The notes under the pieces: generated by a model
The model's input: only the letters and a program-made list of their open reading frames with translations
Database searches by the model: none
Told to the model about the DNA's origin: nothing
DNA from: Haematospirillum sp. H1815
GTDB lineage: Bacteria > Pseudomonadota > Alphaproteobacteria > Rhodospirillales > Rhodospirillaceae
Reading direction: 5' to 3'
NCBI RefSeq assembly: GCF_012102705.1
Contig: NZ_JAAVTA010000005.1
Location: 62,001 to 126,000, forward strand
Length of the DNA: 64,000 nt
Program-made: the position numbers and the translations under genes
In this document: positions 52,419 to 62,489 of the stretch, piece after piece
How positions within the stretch are numbered: position 1 is the stretch's first letter
Layout of the letters: each line of letters begins with the position of its first letter

Positions 52419-53081
52419 ATGTCTTCAGGTAAGCCTAAAAAAAAGAAAAGACCTTCGGTGGTTGTCTTTGATTTGGGGGGCGTGCTGATCGGCTGGGACC
52501 CTGCGCGTGCCTTTCTTCCGGCTTTCTCGGGGGATAAGGAAGCAACGCGGTCTTTTCTGAACGATGTTGACTTTGAATCGTGGAATATGGAGCAGGACCG
52601 TGGTCGCTCGTGGATAGAAGCCGAGCGAAACTTCCGCGAGAACCATCCACAATATGCTCATATCATAGGTCAGTACCATGATAATTTTGATATCAGTATA
52701 ACCGGGGCAATTGCGGGCACGGTTTCCATCCTTGAACGTCTGCATGCAGCCAATATTCCTTTGTATGCCATTACCAACTGGGCAGCAGACACTTTTGAAA
52801 CAACGCGCAAGAACTATCCGTTCATGGATCTGTTCCGGGACATTGTTGTATCTGGAGAGGAACATCAGGTAAAACCGGATCCTGAAATTTATCAGGTCTT
52901 GCTACAGCGAAACGACCTTAAGGCAGAGGATTGCGTTTTTATTGATGACAACCAGCATAATGTTGACGGGGCCCGTCGGGTTGGCATGCATGCCATCCAC
53001 TTTACCTCTCCCGAAGCCCTTGAGTCTGCCCTTGAGTCATTGCTGCGCATTCAATTATCAGCAGGGAATTCTGTCGGCTAG
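52419..53081 (+). CDS. HAD-superfamily hydrolase
   Basis: A 220-residue HAD hydrolase. Motif I is VVFDLGGVLIGWD with nucleophile D18, motif II ITNWA, motif III VKPDPEIY and motif IV FIDDN. A helical cap sits between motifs I and II. The DLGGVL form of motif I, and the NWA after motif II, resemble 2-haloacid-dehalogenase-like phosphatases such as YihX. Substrate unknown. I chose the ATG at 52419 because GAGG precedes it by seven bases; an ATG at 52407 is possible. A basic N-terminus (KPKKKKRP) is unusual. Confidence 0.88.
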   Translation: MSSGKPKKKKRPSVVVFDLGGVLIGWDPARAFLPAFSGDKEATRSFLNDVDFESWNMEQDRGRSWIEAERNFRENHPQYAHIIGQYHDNFDISITGAIAGTVSILERLHAANIPLYAITNWAADTFETTRKNYPFMDLFRDIVVSGEEHQVKPDPEIYQVLLQRNDLKAEDCVFIDDNQHNVDGARRVGMHAIHFTSPEALESALESLLRIQLSAGNSVG

Positions 53082-53131
53082 GACAAGGCGCTATCGCGGG
53101 AGGCTTTGCCCCCTTGGCAGGAGCATATCCG

Positions 53132-54046
53132 GTGGATGAGCTTCAGGTCGTTGTTGACCGCGTTTATAATCGCATTCTGGCAGAACCCCTGGAAGGCAAG
53201 GTCGCTGATTATATACCAGCCTTGGCCTGTGTTGCGCCGGATCGATTCGGTATCGCGCTTCAAATGCTGGATGGACGCCTGGCAACAGCCGGCGACGCCT
53301 TCTCCCCTTTCTCAATCCAGAGTATATCCAAACTGTTTTCTCTGGTTCTGGCCCTGCAAACATGGGGGGACGAACTATGGGAGAGAGTCGGACGGGAACC
53401 TTCAGGAACAGCTTTCAACTCGCTTGTTCTGCTTGAGCAGGAGAATGGCCTACCGCGAAACCCCTTCATCAATGCCGGTGCCTTGGCCGTAACCAATGCC
53501 ATTGTCAGCCGCTTTGCCCTGCCCGACAGGGCCGTCATCGATTTCCTCGGCCATCTTGCCGGAGATATCAAATTGGTATTTGACGATACGGTTTTTCGTT
53601 CAGAATACCTACACGGGGACCGCAATCGCGCGATTGCTTACTTCCTGAAAGCACATGGGCGGATGGAGAACCCTGTAGAGGCCGTTACAACAGCCTATTT
53701 CAAACAGTGTTCCATACCAATGAGTTGTGTGGATCTGGCACGGGCGGGCCTGTTCCTTGCGACAGGTGGAAAGACCCTGAAAGGGAACCGGATTCTTGGG
53801 CCTGTTGAAGCCCGGCAGGTATGCTCCCTGATGTTGACGTGCGGCTTGTATGACGGCACGGGAGACTTCTCGTTCCGTGTTGGCTGGCCGGGAAAGAGTG
53901 GCGTTGGCGGGGGCATTCTGGCCGTTATTCCCGGACGTGGGACAGCCTGCGTATGGTCTCCTCCCCTTACGGAGAAAGGGAACTCGGTGCGGGGTATGCG
54001 CGCCCTTGAACTACTGGCACGAGCTCTGGAGAACGGTGAACTCTAA
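53132..54046 (+). CDS. glsA: Glutaminase A
   Basis: A 304-residue serine-dependent beta-lactamase-fold glutaminase converting glutamine to glutamate and ammonia. Family motifs are GKVADYIPALA, FSIQSISKLFSL (with the Ser-x-x-Lys catalytic pair), GTAFNSLVLLEQENGLPRNP, INAGALAVTN and GKSGVGGGILAVIPG. The GTG at 53132 has AGGAG eight bases upstream; a TTG at 53114 is also possible. Ends 2 bp from the convergent uvrB. Confidence 0.93.
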   Translation: MDELQVVVDRVYNRILAEPLEGKVADYIPALACVAPDRFGIALQMLDGRLATAGDAFSPFSIQSISKLFSLVLALQTWGDELWERVGREPSGTAFNSLVLLEQENGLPRNPFINAGALAVTNAIVSRFALPDRAVIDFLGHLAGDIKLVFDDTVFRSEYLHGDRNRAIAYFLKAHGRMENPVEAVTTAYFKQCSIPMSCVDLARAGLFLATGGKTLKGNRILGPVEARQVCSLMLTCGLYDGTGDFSFRVGWPGKSGVGGGILAVIPGRGTACVWSPPLTEKGNSVRGMRALELLARALENGEL

Positions 54047-54048
54047 CG

Positions 54049-56148
54049 TTACGGACGTCGTTGCCGCGATGATCTGGCCTTGCCAGCCATCGTTGAAGAT
54101 GTCGGCGGTGGAACCGGAACTTCCAGATCAAGGGCTTCAAGACGGCGAATCTCATCGCGCAGACGTGCGGCTTCCTCGAACTCGAGGTTGCCAGCTGCGG
54201 CCCGCATTTTCTTGTCCAGATCACGGATAACATCTTGCAGGGACTGACCCGTCAGGGCAACCATACCGACAGGACCTGTATCAACGGTCACATAGTCATG
54301 GCCACTCACATCCCCAACGACATCCAGTATACGAGACCGTACACTCTCGGGCGTAATGCCATGCTCAACATTCCAGGCTTGCTGTCTCTCGCGTCGCCGC
54401 GCCGTTTCATCCAAAGCCGCAACGAGACTGTCTGTCATCCGGTCTGCATACAGTACAACCCGGCCATCAACATTACGGGCTGCACGGCCAATGGTCTGGA
54501 TCAAGGAACGGGTGGAACGCAAGAAGCCCTCCTTGTCAGCATCAAGGATGGCAACCAAGGCACATTCAGGAATGTCCAGACCTTCACGCAACAGGTTGAT
54601 CCCAACAAGCACATCAAAAACACCCAGACGCAGATCACGGATAATCTCGATCCGCTCCAGCGTCTCGATATCGGAATGCATATAGCGAACCCGGATACCC
54701 TGATCATGCAAGAATTCAGTCAGGTCTTCAGCCATCTTCTTTGTCAACACAGTCACCAAGGTTCGGCCTCCCGAGGCTGAAACGGTGCGTACCTCCGCCA
54801 GAAGATCATCAACTTGATATTCGACAGGCCGCACTTCGCAGACTGGGTCCACCAAACCGGTAGGACGAATAACCTGTTCGACAAACACACCACCTGCCTG
54901 CTCCAGCTCCCAATCTCCCGGGGTTGCTGAAACAAAAACCGTCGCAGGACGCATGGCATCCCATTCCTCGAACTTCAGTGGGCGATTGTCCACGCAAGAA
55001 GGCAGACGGAACCCATAATCAGCAAGCGTTGACTTGCGGTTATAGTCGCCACGATACATACCCCCGATCTGGGGCACTGTTACGTGACTCTCATCGACGA
55101 TGAGTACCGCATCTTCGGGAAGATATTCAAAGAGTGTTGGCGGTGGCTCACCCGGATTGCGCCCGGTCAACCAACGGGAATAGTTTTCGATTCCCTTGCA
55201 GAAGCCGGTTGTCTCCAACATCTCCAGATCAAAAAGTGTCCGCTCCCGCAGGCGCTGTTCCTCAAGAAGTTTGCCTGCTACCGAGAGGGTCTTCAGACGC
55301 TCTTTCAGCTCCGCACGGATGCCCTTGGCAGCCTGGGACAAGGCGGGACGCGGCGTAACGTGGTGGCTGTTGGGATAAACGGTCATTTCCGCAAGGGACA
55401 GCAGCACTTCGCCGGTCAGGGGATCAAATTCAACGATGCGATCAACTTCGTCACCAAACAAGTCGATACGCCAGGCTCGATCCTCATAGTGAGCCGGAAA
55501 CAATTCGACAACATCCCCGCGTACACGAAAATCCCCGCGTGAGAAACCAGCATTGTTGCGCCTGTATTGCAAGGATACCAGTGACCGGATAAGCGCATCG
55601 CGGTCAAGAACATCGCCCTTGCGGACCACAACCCGCATAGCAGAATAGCTTTCAACAGACCCAAGGCCATACAAGCAGGAAACAGAAGCGACAATCACCA
55701 CATCCCGGCGTTCCAGGATTGCACGGGTTGCAGCATGGCGCATGCGGTCGATCTGCTCGTTGATCGAGGCATCCTTCTCGATGTACGTATCAGTACGGGG
55801 TACATAAGCCTCAGGCTGATAATAATCGTAATACGACACAAAATACTCGACAGCGTTGTCGGGAAAGAATGCCTTCATTTCTGCATACAGCTGTGCAGCC
55901 AGTGTCTTGTTGGGAGCCATTACCAGAGCAGGGCGCCCCAATGCCTCAATAACCTTGGCAGCCGTGAAGGTTTTTCCTGATCCCGTTACTCCCAACAGAA
56001 CCTGATCCCGTTCTCCGGCCAGGATGCCCTTGGTCAAAGCTTCAATTGCAGCAGGCTGATCACCGGCCGGAACATAGTCCGATGCCAACCGGAATGTTGC
56101 CTTCGGGCCGGACGGAGGCTTTTGGTACATGGGAAGAACGGGTGTCAT
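54049..56148 (-). CDS. uvrB: UvrABC system protein B
   Basis: A 699-residue nucleotide-excision repair helicase. It has Walker [15 protein letters not shown], the beta-hairpin that locks damaged DNA ([21 protein letters not shown] type), DESH box ([10 protein letters not shown]), helicase motif VI (QTIGRAARN) and a C-terminal UVR domain that contacts UvrA and UvrC ([17 protein letters not shown]). Full length. A core chromosomal gene, which matters because a RepC-type initiator lies 24 kb away. Confidence 0.97.
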   Translation of the reverse strand: MTPVLPMYQKPPSGPKATFRLASDYVPAGDQPAAIEALTKGILAGERDQVLLGVTGSGKTFTAAKVIEALGRPALVMAPNKTLAAQLYAEMKAFFPDNAVEYFVSYYDYYQPEAYVPRTDTYIEKDASINEQIDRMRHAATRAILERRDVVIVASVSCLYGLGSVESYSAMRVVVRKGDVLDRDALIRSLVSLQYRRNNAGFSRGDFRVRGDVVELFPAHYEDRAWRIDLFGDEVDRIVEFDPLTGEVLLSLAEMTVYPNSHHVTPRPALSQAAKGIRAELKERLKTLSVAGKLLEEQRLRERTLFDLEMLETTGFCKGIENYSRWLTGRNPGEPPPTLFEYLPEDAVLIVDESHVTVPQIGGMYRGDYNRKSTLADYGFRLPSCVDNRPLKFEEWDAMRPATVFVSATPGDWELEQAGGVFVEQVIRPTGLVDPVCEVRPVEYQVDDLLAEVRTVSASGGRTLVTVLTKKMAEDLTEFLHDQGIRVRYMHSDIETLERIEIIRDLRLGVFDVLVGINLLREGLDIPECALVAILDADKEGFLRSTRSLIQTIGRAARNVDGRVVLYADRMTDSLVAALDETARRRERQQAWNVEHGITPESVRSRILDVVGDVSGHDYVTVDTGPVGMVALTGQSLQDVIRDLDKKMRAAAGNLEFEEAARLRDEIRRLEALDLEVPVPPPTSSTMAGKARSSRQRRP

Positions 56149-56230
56149 CGCAAATGCCAGCTGTTGTCAGAGCTGCCCATTTTCTACATCGCTACGGAAG
56201 ATATGACCATCCCCACAGCGGAGAGGTGCC

Positions 56231-56869
56231 TTATGGCAAGGTATTATCTTCAATTGCACCAACACATATATGATAATTTGCACGCCCAACAATACTGACC
56301 TCAGAGACAATGGCCTCGGATTCTGCTGCCGGGCACGTGATCTCAACCTGCACCCCCTCCAAGATCAAGGTATACTCTTCCTCTAGGCGAATCCGTTGTT
56401 CTTCATCCTGCTCCCGGAACCGGATCCAGGCTTCGCCAGAGACGGCATAGATCAAGACGACAGACCCCAGCCCCCCCACTGTCAGACCAGGTCCTTTACG
56501 AATGCGGTGCAGTGTGGCACGACCATAATGGCGATCAACAATCAGGTTGAAGTCCCGGATCATTCCGCCAATAAGACGGCATTCAGCCAATCTATCGCCA
56601 GAAAAGGTATAGGGTTCTGTTTTACAGCTCAGCCTCTCGACCAGTGACCCATCGAGCAGAAGATCCATACCCTCCCCTTCAATAACCGCAACAAGACGAT
56701 CATAACCGGGAAACAACGAGAACGGCCCCTGTCGGCTAACCTCGGAGATACTGATGCGCCAGAGAAAATTGCCCATTCCGTCTTCCGGTTCACGGGCAAG
56801 CTCGGTCGTCATACCGCGACCGTTACGCCACGGCATGCGTCGGTACCGATCAGGAGCAAGAAGGCGCAT
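56231..56869 (-). CDS. HutD family protein
   Basis: A 212-residue cupin-fold protein of the HutD family. The opening MRLLAPDRYRRMPWRNGRG followed by TTELAREP is characteristic, as are WRISISEVSRQGPFSLFPGY and GGMIRDFNLIVDR. HutD is linked to histidine utilisation as a suspected regulator, but no hut genes are nearby. I placed the start at 56869, where family members begin and a G-rich stretch lies just upstream; the frame is open to 56917. Confidence 0.9.
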   Translation of the reverse strand: MRLLAPDRYRRMPWRNGRGMTTELAREPEDGMGNFLWRISISEVSRQGPFSLFPGYDRLVAVIEGEGMDLLLDGSLVERLSCKTEPYTFSGDRLAECRLIGGMIRDFNLIVDRHYGRATLHRIRKGPGLTVGGLGSVVLIYAVSGEAWIRFREQDEEQRIRLEEEYTLILEGVQVEITCPAAESEAIVSEVSIVGRANYHICVGAIEDNTLP

Positions 56870-57104
56870 ACCCATAACCACCCCCATATTCCGGCAATAA
56901 AACCCGGAATGACCCACACATCAGACTGCACCCAAAATACTTTTCCATCCAGATACTTTGGATGGGACGTCACATAAAAAACAAAATAATCTGCAGGCAA
57001 CGATAGAGATATCACAAGGATTCCATTTGATTCACGCTGTCATTGGTGCCACACAGATAAGGTACGGCTTTGTATTTCTCGTTCCCTTTGGTGTGGAGAA
57101 AATC

Positions 57105-57488
57105 ATGTCCCCCGGTTTGCTGCCAACCGCTGTTGTCGGGTACATTGATGCCTATAATCAGAAGAACGTTCCAGCCATGCTGGAAACCCTGTCTGACGAT
57201 ATTATATTTGAGAGCGTCAACGGGGGTATGCCCGGGTTGACCTTGGCGGGAAAAGAAGCCTTCACAACTCTTGCTGAACAAAGCATCCGTGCTTTTTCAG
57301 TCCGCAGCCAGTCTGTCCGCCATGCTGTTGTCGGGCACGATGCAGTTGCCCTTGAAGTGGACTATGCCGCGATTGTTGCAACAGACCTTCCCAATGGCTG
57401 GAAAGAAGGCCAGCGCATTGATCTACGCGGCGTCTCGTTCTTTGAACTGCGTCATGGCCTGATCTGCCGCCTGACAGATTTTGCCTGA
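57105..57488 (+). CDS. SnoaL-like/NTF2-fold protein
   Basis: A 127-residue alpha+beta barrel protein of the SnoaL-like class (AVVGYIDAYNQKNVPAMLETL, DDIIFESVNGG, GVSFFELRHGLICRLTDF). Such proteins act as small hydrolases, isomerases or binding proteins; no specific reaction is evident. The ATG at 57105 has GGAG six bases upstream; the frame is open back to 56958. Divergent from the HutD gene. Confidence 0.82.
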   Translation: MSPGLLPTAVVGYIDAYNQKNVPAMLETLSDDIIFESVNGGMPGLTLAGKEAFTTLAEQSIRAFSVRSQSVRHAVVGHDAVALEVDYAAIVATDLPNGWKEGQRIDLRGVSFFELRHGLICRLTDFA

Positions 57489-57503
57489 GATTGGCAGCAG
57501 CCA

Positions 57504-57527
57504 GCCCCGCTGCCGAGACAGCGGGGC
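57504..57527. terminator. Hairpin terminator between convergent genes
   Basis: GCCCCGCTG / CAGCGGGGC, 9 bp perfect with a 6-nt loop, between the SnoaL-like gene and the convergent siderophore receptor gene. Confidence 0.8.
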
Positions 57528-57549
57528 GTAAAGGGTAATATAGAAAAAT

Positions 57550-59559
57550 CTAGAAGCGAATAATAGCTTCCAAGCCAATATTGCGACCATCACCGGCCTG
57601 GATGGCATTATCCCCTGCATTAAATTCGTTAACGCGGTATGCCTTGTCAAACAAGTTGTCAACAAAGGCTGATACCGTTATTGCCTCTGACTCATAGCTC
57701 AGACGGGCATTAACCAAGCTGTAGGATCCTTGTGCATACTTGTTGTTCTCATCCATATAGGACTTGCCATACCAGTTCACACCCAGCCTAGGCACCAAAG
57801 ATCCAGATAGGGACGGCACATCGTGATAATAACTGATCGCTGTATTGGCTGACCATTCCGGAGTATACGGCATCTTCTTGCCGGTATTGGGACCCGATGT
57901 GAACTTTGAATTACTGACCGAGGCTCCGGCAGACAGGGCGAGGCCGGCCATCAGATTGGCTCGAGCTTCAACCTCTGCCCCTTTTACCCTGGCTTCACCA
58001 CCATTGTGGAGCGCTTGTTGTCCCACGGGACCCGCATAAATCTGTGCATTGTCAATGTCTGTCATAAATAGAGACCCTGACAGATGCGCCCTGCGATCAA
58101 GAAAGTCACTGCGCAGTCCCATTTCATAATTCCAAGATTTCTCGGGGCTGTATGGGCTATCAGCACCACTCCGAAGTTCAGTTCGGTTAAAGCCCCCGGC
58201 CTTATAACCACGGCTTATCGAAGCAAACTGCACCAAATCTTCAGACCATTTCCAGTTGACAGCCGCCTTTGGTGTGAATGCTCCCCAACTGTCATCTTTA
58301 CGGAAGATTGCCGTTACAGTACCGTCATTATAATCGTAATCAATGTTAGCTACATCATGAGCATAACGCCCACCGGCCGTAACAGACAAGCGATCACTCG
58401 CTTCCCAGGTTGCCTCACCAAACACAGCATAGTTTTTGGTCTTCAGTTTACTACGAAGAATTGAAGATTTACGTTTAAAATCAATATGTTCGCCATAAAC
58501 TCCAGCAACGCCAGAGACAGGGATGTGCTCAGGATTGAATGCTAATCGTAGCTCTTGAGAGATAGAATCTTGGGCCTCACTCTCTTTACGAATAATCCGT
58601 CGGTTATGATTCCGCTTCTGTAAGCCTGTAATCGATTTCAGGGCCACAGTGCCAAAATCATACCCAATATCCAAGGATGCCGAATGGACATGGCGCCGGA
58701 TATCGTCAGAGAGATCAAAGGAACCATACTTTGCATTGGCCTTCCTCTTTTTGACATCATCCATTGTCTTGAAGAAGATATTCTTCTCGATCGTCTTGTC
58801 ATAACCAAAGCCAAGCCCGATATCCAGCGGCCCCCCGACAGGAGCATAGCGGAGCCGCCCGCTCATATGCTGGTCACGTCCGTCATCATACTTGTCCAAT
58901 CCAGCCGGAATGTAGTCCGACTGTGCCGACCGATGAAAACCACGGGCGGTTATCGATGCGTACAGATGGTCCTTGATCAAGGGGGAAGCTATATGCGCTT
59001 CACCTCCCTGCCCCAGTTTGGCAACAGTCGTCTTGACGTAGCCGCTCATCGTATTGCCCGGTTTCTTGGTCACAATGTTGATAACGCCGGCATATGCATT
59101 CTTGCCATACAAGGTGCCCTGGGGCCCCTTCAGAACCTCAATCCGCTCTACCTTGGAAAGGCTTTGTTCCATCAACGACGCGTCCTGGGGGACACCGTCC
59201 ACATACACAACAACTGAAGGCGTGTAGTAATCAAGCGGAGCCAGTCCGCGCAGGGAAAGACCAGTATAGGCGCTGTTTCCGCGTCGGTCGGCAGAGAACC
59301 CCGGGATCACGCGGCCCAAGTCTGTCACGGAACGAACACCTGCGCTTTCCAGTTCCTCATGCGATAGAACGGTAATGCCGCTGCTGACATCCTCTAGGGT
59401 AACAGAACGCTTGGCCGAAACCGTAACTGTTCCAAGACGGGCCGCTGCTGGGGCGCCACCCTGCGCCGGGGATCCGGATGTTTGGGCCCATGCATGAGAA
59501 GCAAAGACCAAAGCCACAAGACTGCCGCAGCACGGCAAGAGAACAGATCGAAATGTCAT
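57550..59559 (-). CDS. TonB-dependent siderophore receptor
   Basis: A 669-residue outer-membrane receptor. Signal peptide to residue 25 (FASHAWAQ), TonB-box-like LGTVTVSAKR, plug domain about 45-170 (GVRSVTDLGRVIPGFSADRR, VYVDGVPQDASLMEQSL, RIEVLKGPQGTLYGKNAYAG) and a beta barrel ending in the final F (GLEAIIRF). The plug pattern and the neighbouring biosynthesis genes point to the FyuA/FptA type that takes up ferric yersiniabactin- or pyochelin-like chelates. A Fur-box-like site lies about 100 bp upstream. Confidence 0.92.
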   Translation of the reverse strand: MTFRSVLLPCCGSLVALVFASHAWAQTSGSPAQGGAPAAARLGTVTVSAKRSVTLEDVSSGITVLSHEELESAGVRSVTDLGRVIPGFSADRRGNSAYTGLSLRGLAPLDYYTPSVVVYVDGVPQDASLMEQSLSKVERIEVLKGPQGTLYGKNAYAGVINIVTKKPGNTMSGYVKTTVAKLGQGGEAHIASPLIKDHLYASITARGFHRSAQSDYIPAGLDKYDDGRDQHMSGRLRYAPVGGPLDIGLGFGYDKTIEKNIFFKTMDDVKKRKANAKYGSFDLSDDIRRHVHSASLDIGYDFGTVALKSITGLQKRNHNRRIIRKESEAQDSISQELRLAFNPEHIPVSGVAGVYGEHIDFKRKSSILRSKLKTKNYAVFGEATWEASDRLSVTAGGRYAHDVANIDYDYNDGTVTAIFRKDDSWGAFTPKAAVNWKWSEDLVQFASISRGYKAGGFNRTELRSGADSPYSPEKSWNYEMGLRSDFLDRRAHLSGSLFMTDIDNAQIYAGPVGQQALHNGGEARVKGAEVEARANLMAGLALSAGASVSNSKFTSGPNTGKKMPYTPEWSANTAISYYHDVPSLSGSLVPRLGVNWYGKSYMDENNKYAQGSYSLVNARLSYESEAITVSAFVDNLFDKAYRVNEFNAGDNAIQAGDGRNIGLEAIIRF

Positions 59560-59658
59560 GGATCACCTGAACGTGTAAAGACGCAACTAATTATAGATGA
59601 CGTACAATGCCGCACTACCTCTGCTGCGATCCGGTCAGAACCCAGTGCGATCAGGACT

Positions 59659-59681
59659 ATAATTGCAAATGATTGTTATAT
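59659..59681 (-). promoter_or_regulatory. Fur-box-like operator upstream of the receptor gene
   Basis: On the minus strand the sequence ATAACAATCATTTGCAATTA resembles Fur sites (AATGAtAATCATTTGCA type). It overlaps the stop of the AraC gene and lies 100 bp before the receptor start. Confidence 0.45.
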
Positions 59682-60656
59682 GCGCCTGAACTCGCGTGGA
59701 GAAACACCATGGTAACGGCGAAATACCTTGGCAAAATGCGCCGGGCTTGAATAGCCAACGCTTAGGGCAACATCTGTAACGCTATCGGCGCAGTTTCGCA
59801 GAAGATCAGCGGCTGCCTGCATCCTGTGCTTTTGCAAACAAGCATAAACCGAAGATCCGAACTGACATCCAAATCCTTTCTTCAGCTTGTTCTCATTCAG
59901 ACCAACAGCTGTTGCCAATTCACGAATGGACCACTCATAATCCAGCTGCGTAACCATTAGTCTGTGGGCTTCAGCTACCTTGCGACGATCACGAAGTGAC
60001 AGAACCGTAGCCGGAACCGTAGCGCCGGTTACAGGCTGATCTTCCAACCGTCTCAGGACATGCGCCAGAATTTCAAGAGACCATGCTTCCTGCCATAAGC
60101 GATCACACCCACTTTCAAGACCCTTGCCCAGCATGTCGGACGCCAGATTACGAATAACGGAAGGAACCGGGAACTGTACCGGTAGCACATCTGATCGACA
60201 TTGGCCGGACAAGCGTTCCAGGTAGCCTGCCAAAGTGACGGATGTTGTCGACAAGAACGCCTCGACTGCGCGGGGAGGAAAGCGTAACTCAACTGATGAC
60301 ACCTGCGTGTGGGATGGCACGCACAGCATCCCTTGAACTGGTTGGTCCGTGTAAAGCAGGGAGCAAGATCCATCAGAAAATTCTACGTATTCGCTTTGGT
60401 CTGCCGTATCAAAGCGCGCTGACCCTGCAAGCATGATACAAATGACAAAGACTGGCTCCAGGTAGCATTTCTGCTGCAAGCCTGTTTCAGAATAAAAGTC
60501 ATACAGGCGTAAGGAACAACCGGAGAGTGTTAGGGAGCGACTAATCTTACCAATAAACCCGCACCGTTTGCCACCAAGCAAGGTTTGCCCAGGCGCTGCA
60601 ACAGACTCCTCCCCGAAAACAGAATAACCTGCCAAGACGTTGTTCCCACTTATCAT
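59676..60656 (-). CDS. AraC-family regulator, PchR/YbtA-like
   Basis: A 326-residue transcription factor. The C-terminal 100 residues carry two helix-turn-helix motifs (WSIRELATAVGLNENKLKKG and VTDVALSVGYSSPAHFAKVF, then RRYHGVSPREFR). The N-terminal 210 residues form the ligand domain; its pattern and the siderophore context match PchR and YbtA, which bind the ferric siderophore and activate the receptor and biosynthesis genes. It lies between the receptor and biosynthetic genes on the same strand. Confidence 0.9.
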   Translation of the reverse strand: MISGNNVLAGYSVFGEESVAAPGQTLLGGKRCGFIGKISRSLTLSGCSLRLYDFYSETGLQQKCYLEPVFVICIMLAGSARFDTADQSEYVEFSDGSCSLLYTDQPVQGMLCVPSHTQVSSVELRFPPRAVEAFLSTTSVTLAGYLERLSGQCRSDVLPVQFPVPSVIRNLASDMLGKGLESGCDRLWQEAWSLEILAHVLRRLEDQPVTGATVPATVLSLRDRRKVAEAHRLMVTQLDYEWSIRELATAVGLNENKLKKGFGCQFGSSVYACLQKHRMQAAADLLRNCADSVTDVALSVGYSSPAHFAKVFRRYHGVSPREFRRI

Positions 60657-60715
60657 TATGACAGTCCGCCTAAAGGAGAAGCAGCAATTCCACAGGCGGG
60701 ATCATAACCAGAACT

Positions 60716-60741
60716 GATACTAACTATCAATATCATTGTGG
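60716..60741 (-). promoter_or_regulatory. Fur-box-like operator upstream of the AraC gene
   Basis: Minus-strand CAATGATATTGATAGTTAG has the repeated AATGAT/ATTGAT units of a Fur site, 60 bp upstream of the AraC-family start. Matched by eye only. Confidence 0.4.
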
Positions 60742-60785
60742 TGGTAACAAGGTCACAAAACAGTCATGGCGTGTTTCGGATGCCG

Positions 60786-62489
60786 CTATTTGGCAGTCGT
60801 TCGCTGTATGATGTATTCTCCACGGAGCAACGTTGCCCCCAGATGCGTCAGCAAATGGCGACGGGATTCCGGCTCCAAAAGATAGAAATGATCGCCATGG
60901 ATGGTACACAGGGAGAAGGTATCTGCTGATACATTGTTCCAATCCTGCATGACCGATACGGACACCTCGGGATCACAGGATCCAACATAGGCTGTAAGCG
61001 GACTATCCAGAGCGGTCTTGCCATCGTAGCTGTACTGCTCGGTCAATCGAAAATCAGAACGCAGCACAGGCAAGAGCAAAGCAAGCAACTCCGGGCTGCT
61101 TTGCACTTCCTCGGGCATACCACCCAAAGAGACCAGATTACGTTTCAGGCTTTCATCATCCATGCAATACCGGAAGGGTGGTTCTGAAAGTTCTTGTGGA
61201 GGACGGCGCCCGGATACAAAGACATGGACAGGGGCATGTCCCCGGGAGCGGCTCAGAAAGCTGGACAGTTCAAAAGCCAGAAGGGCGCCCAAACTGTGCC
61301 CGAACAGAGCAAAAGGGCGGTCCAGAAAAGGCTCCAGCGCTGCTGCCATCTCTGGAATTAATGTCTCCAGTGCATCAATGGGAGGGTCGGCAAAGCGCGT
61401 ACCACGTCCCGGCAGCTCGACAGGACAAACCTCGATCCCTGCAGGGAGAAAACGTTCCCATCCCCGGTATACCGATGCACTCCCACCAGACCACGGCAAG
61501 CAAAAGAGACGGACGGCCGCATCAGAACCGACTGAACGTGTCCACGGCAGCCAACGGCTGACTTTTCCTGCTTGCTCACTGACCAGCACTCTGGTCTTGA
61601 TCTGTGGTTTTTGAATCGCAAGATGCTCATGGAAAAGATGATCACGCTGCTTCAGGGCATGCTGAATCTCAGGCGACAGGCCATCCATGACACGGCGGAT
61701 CTTGCGATATCGCATAAGCCTGTACACAATTCGCCCTCTCTCCATTGCACAGAAGAGGGGGCTTCCAGGAGCCGCCCTGTATGTATCAAGAAAATCTGAC
61801 AGTGCCGCCGGCATGTGGCCTATCCGTTTGAAAAGCTGCTGTTCCGTGTCCCCCGACTGACGCCGGGCAGCCAAGACATTGGCCGTAACATCCCGGTCAT
61901 CGATCAACTCCAGACCCAGAGCATCAAGCGCACCAACCATAGCGGGGACAGAGTCCGCAGGAAGGACATCACCATATAGAAAAACACCACCCATCCGCAG
62001 AACACGGGCCACATGCCTTAAAAAGGCAGGCAGATCCGGATAAGCCCCCGCACTTTCGAGATTAACCAAAACATCAATGCTGGCATCGGGTTGAGGCAAA
62101 CAACAGGCATCAGCGATCTGAAAACGAATACCCTGCAAGGCGGCAAGAGAGCGACAGAAGGCGATATTCTCGGGACAAAGGTCAAGTCCGGAAAGACGCC
62201 GGGGCGAACAACGGGCCGCCAGTACGGACAAAAGCCCCCCGCGCCCACAACCGACATCCAGAACAGTCCGCCCATCCAGGGGGGTATCGGCCAACAGCTC
62301 GTGCACCAAGCGAATATGACGCGCGTTGGTTCCATGACCTGCCTCGCGGGCTGTGGAGCAGGACTGGATTGGCTCATACCCCCAGTTCAGAAAAAGAGCC
62401 TGCTCCGCCAGGAAATGATCGTCAGAGAGCGCACGATCCAGAAGGGCATAGACAGAACGATTCTCGGACAGACGGCATGATAGGGTCAT
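60786..62489 (-). CDS. Methyltransferase-thioesterase fusion of siderophore biosynthesis
   Basis: A 567-residue protein. Residues about 60-240 form a class I SAM-dependent methyltransferase (VLDVGCGRGGLLSVLA at 76-91, then LSGLDLCPENI). Residues about 325-560 form a type II thioesterase of the GrsT/YbtT class: LFCLPWSGGSASVYRGW, catalytic Ser in GHSLGALLAFEL and catalytic His in GDHFYLLEP. Type II thioesterases remove misloaded acyl groups from NRPS carriers. The fusion of the two enzymes is unusual. It is coupled to the reductase gene upstream by an ATGA overlap. Confidence 0.88.
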   Translation of the reverse strand: MTLSCRLSENRSVYALLDRALSDDHFLAEQALFLNWGYEPIQSCSTAREAGHGTNARHIRLVHELLADTPLDGRTVLDVGCGRGGLLSVLAARCSPRRLSGLDLCPENIAFCRSLAALQGIRFQIADACCLPQPDASIDVLVNLESAGAYPDLPAFLRHVARVLRMGGVFLYGDVLPADSVPAMVGALDALGLELIDDRDVTANVLAARRQSGDTEQQLFKRIGHMPAALSDFLDTYRAAPGSPLFCAMERGRIVYRLMRYRKIRRVMDGLSPEIQHALKQRDHLFHEHLAIQKPQIKTRVLVSEQAGKVSRWLPWTRSVGSDAAVRLFCLPWSGGSASVYRGWERFLPAGIEVCPVELPGRGTRFADPPIDALETLIPEMAAALEPFLDRPFALFGHSLGALLAFELSSFLSRSRGHAPVHVFVSGRRPPQELSEPPFRYCMDDESLKRNLVSLGGMPEEVQSSPELLALLLPVLRSDFRLTEQYSYDGKTALDSPLTAYVGSCDPEVSVSVMQDWNNVSADTFSLCTIHGDHFYLLEPESRRHLLTHLGATLLRGEYIIQRTTAK

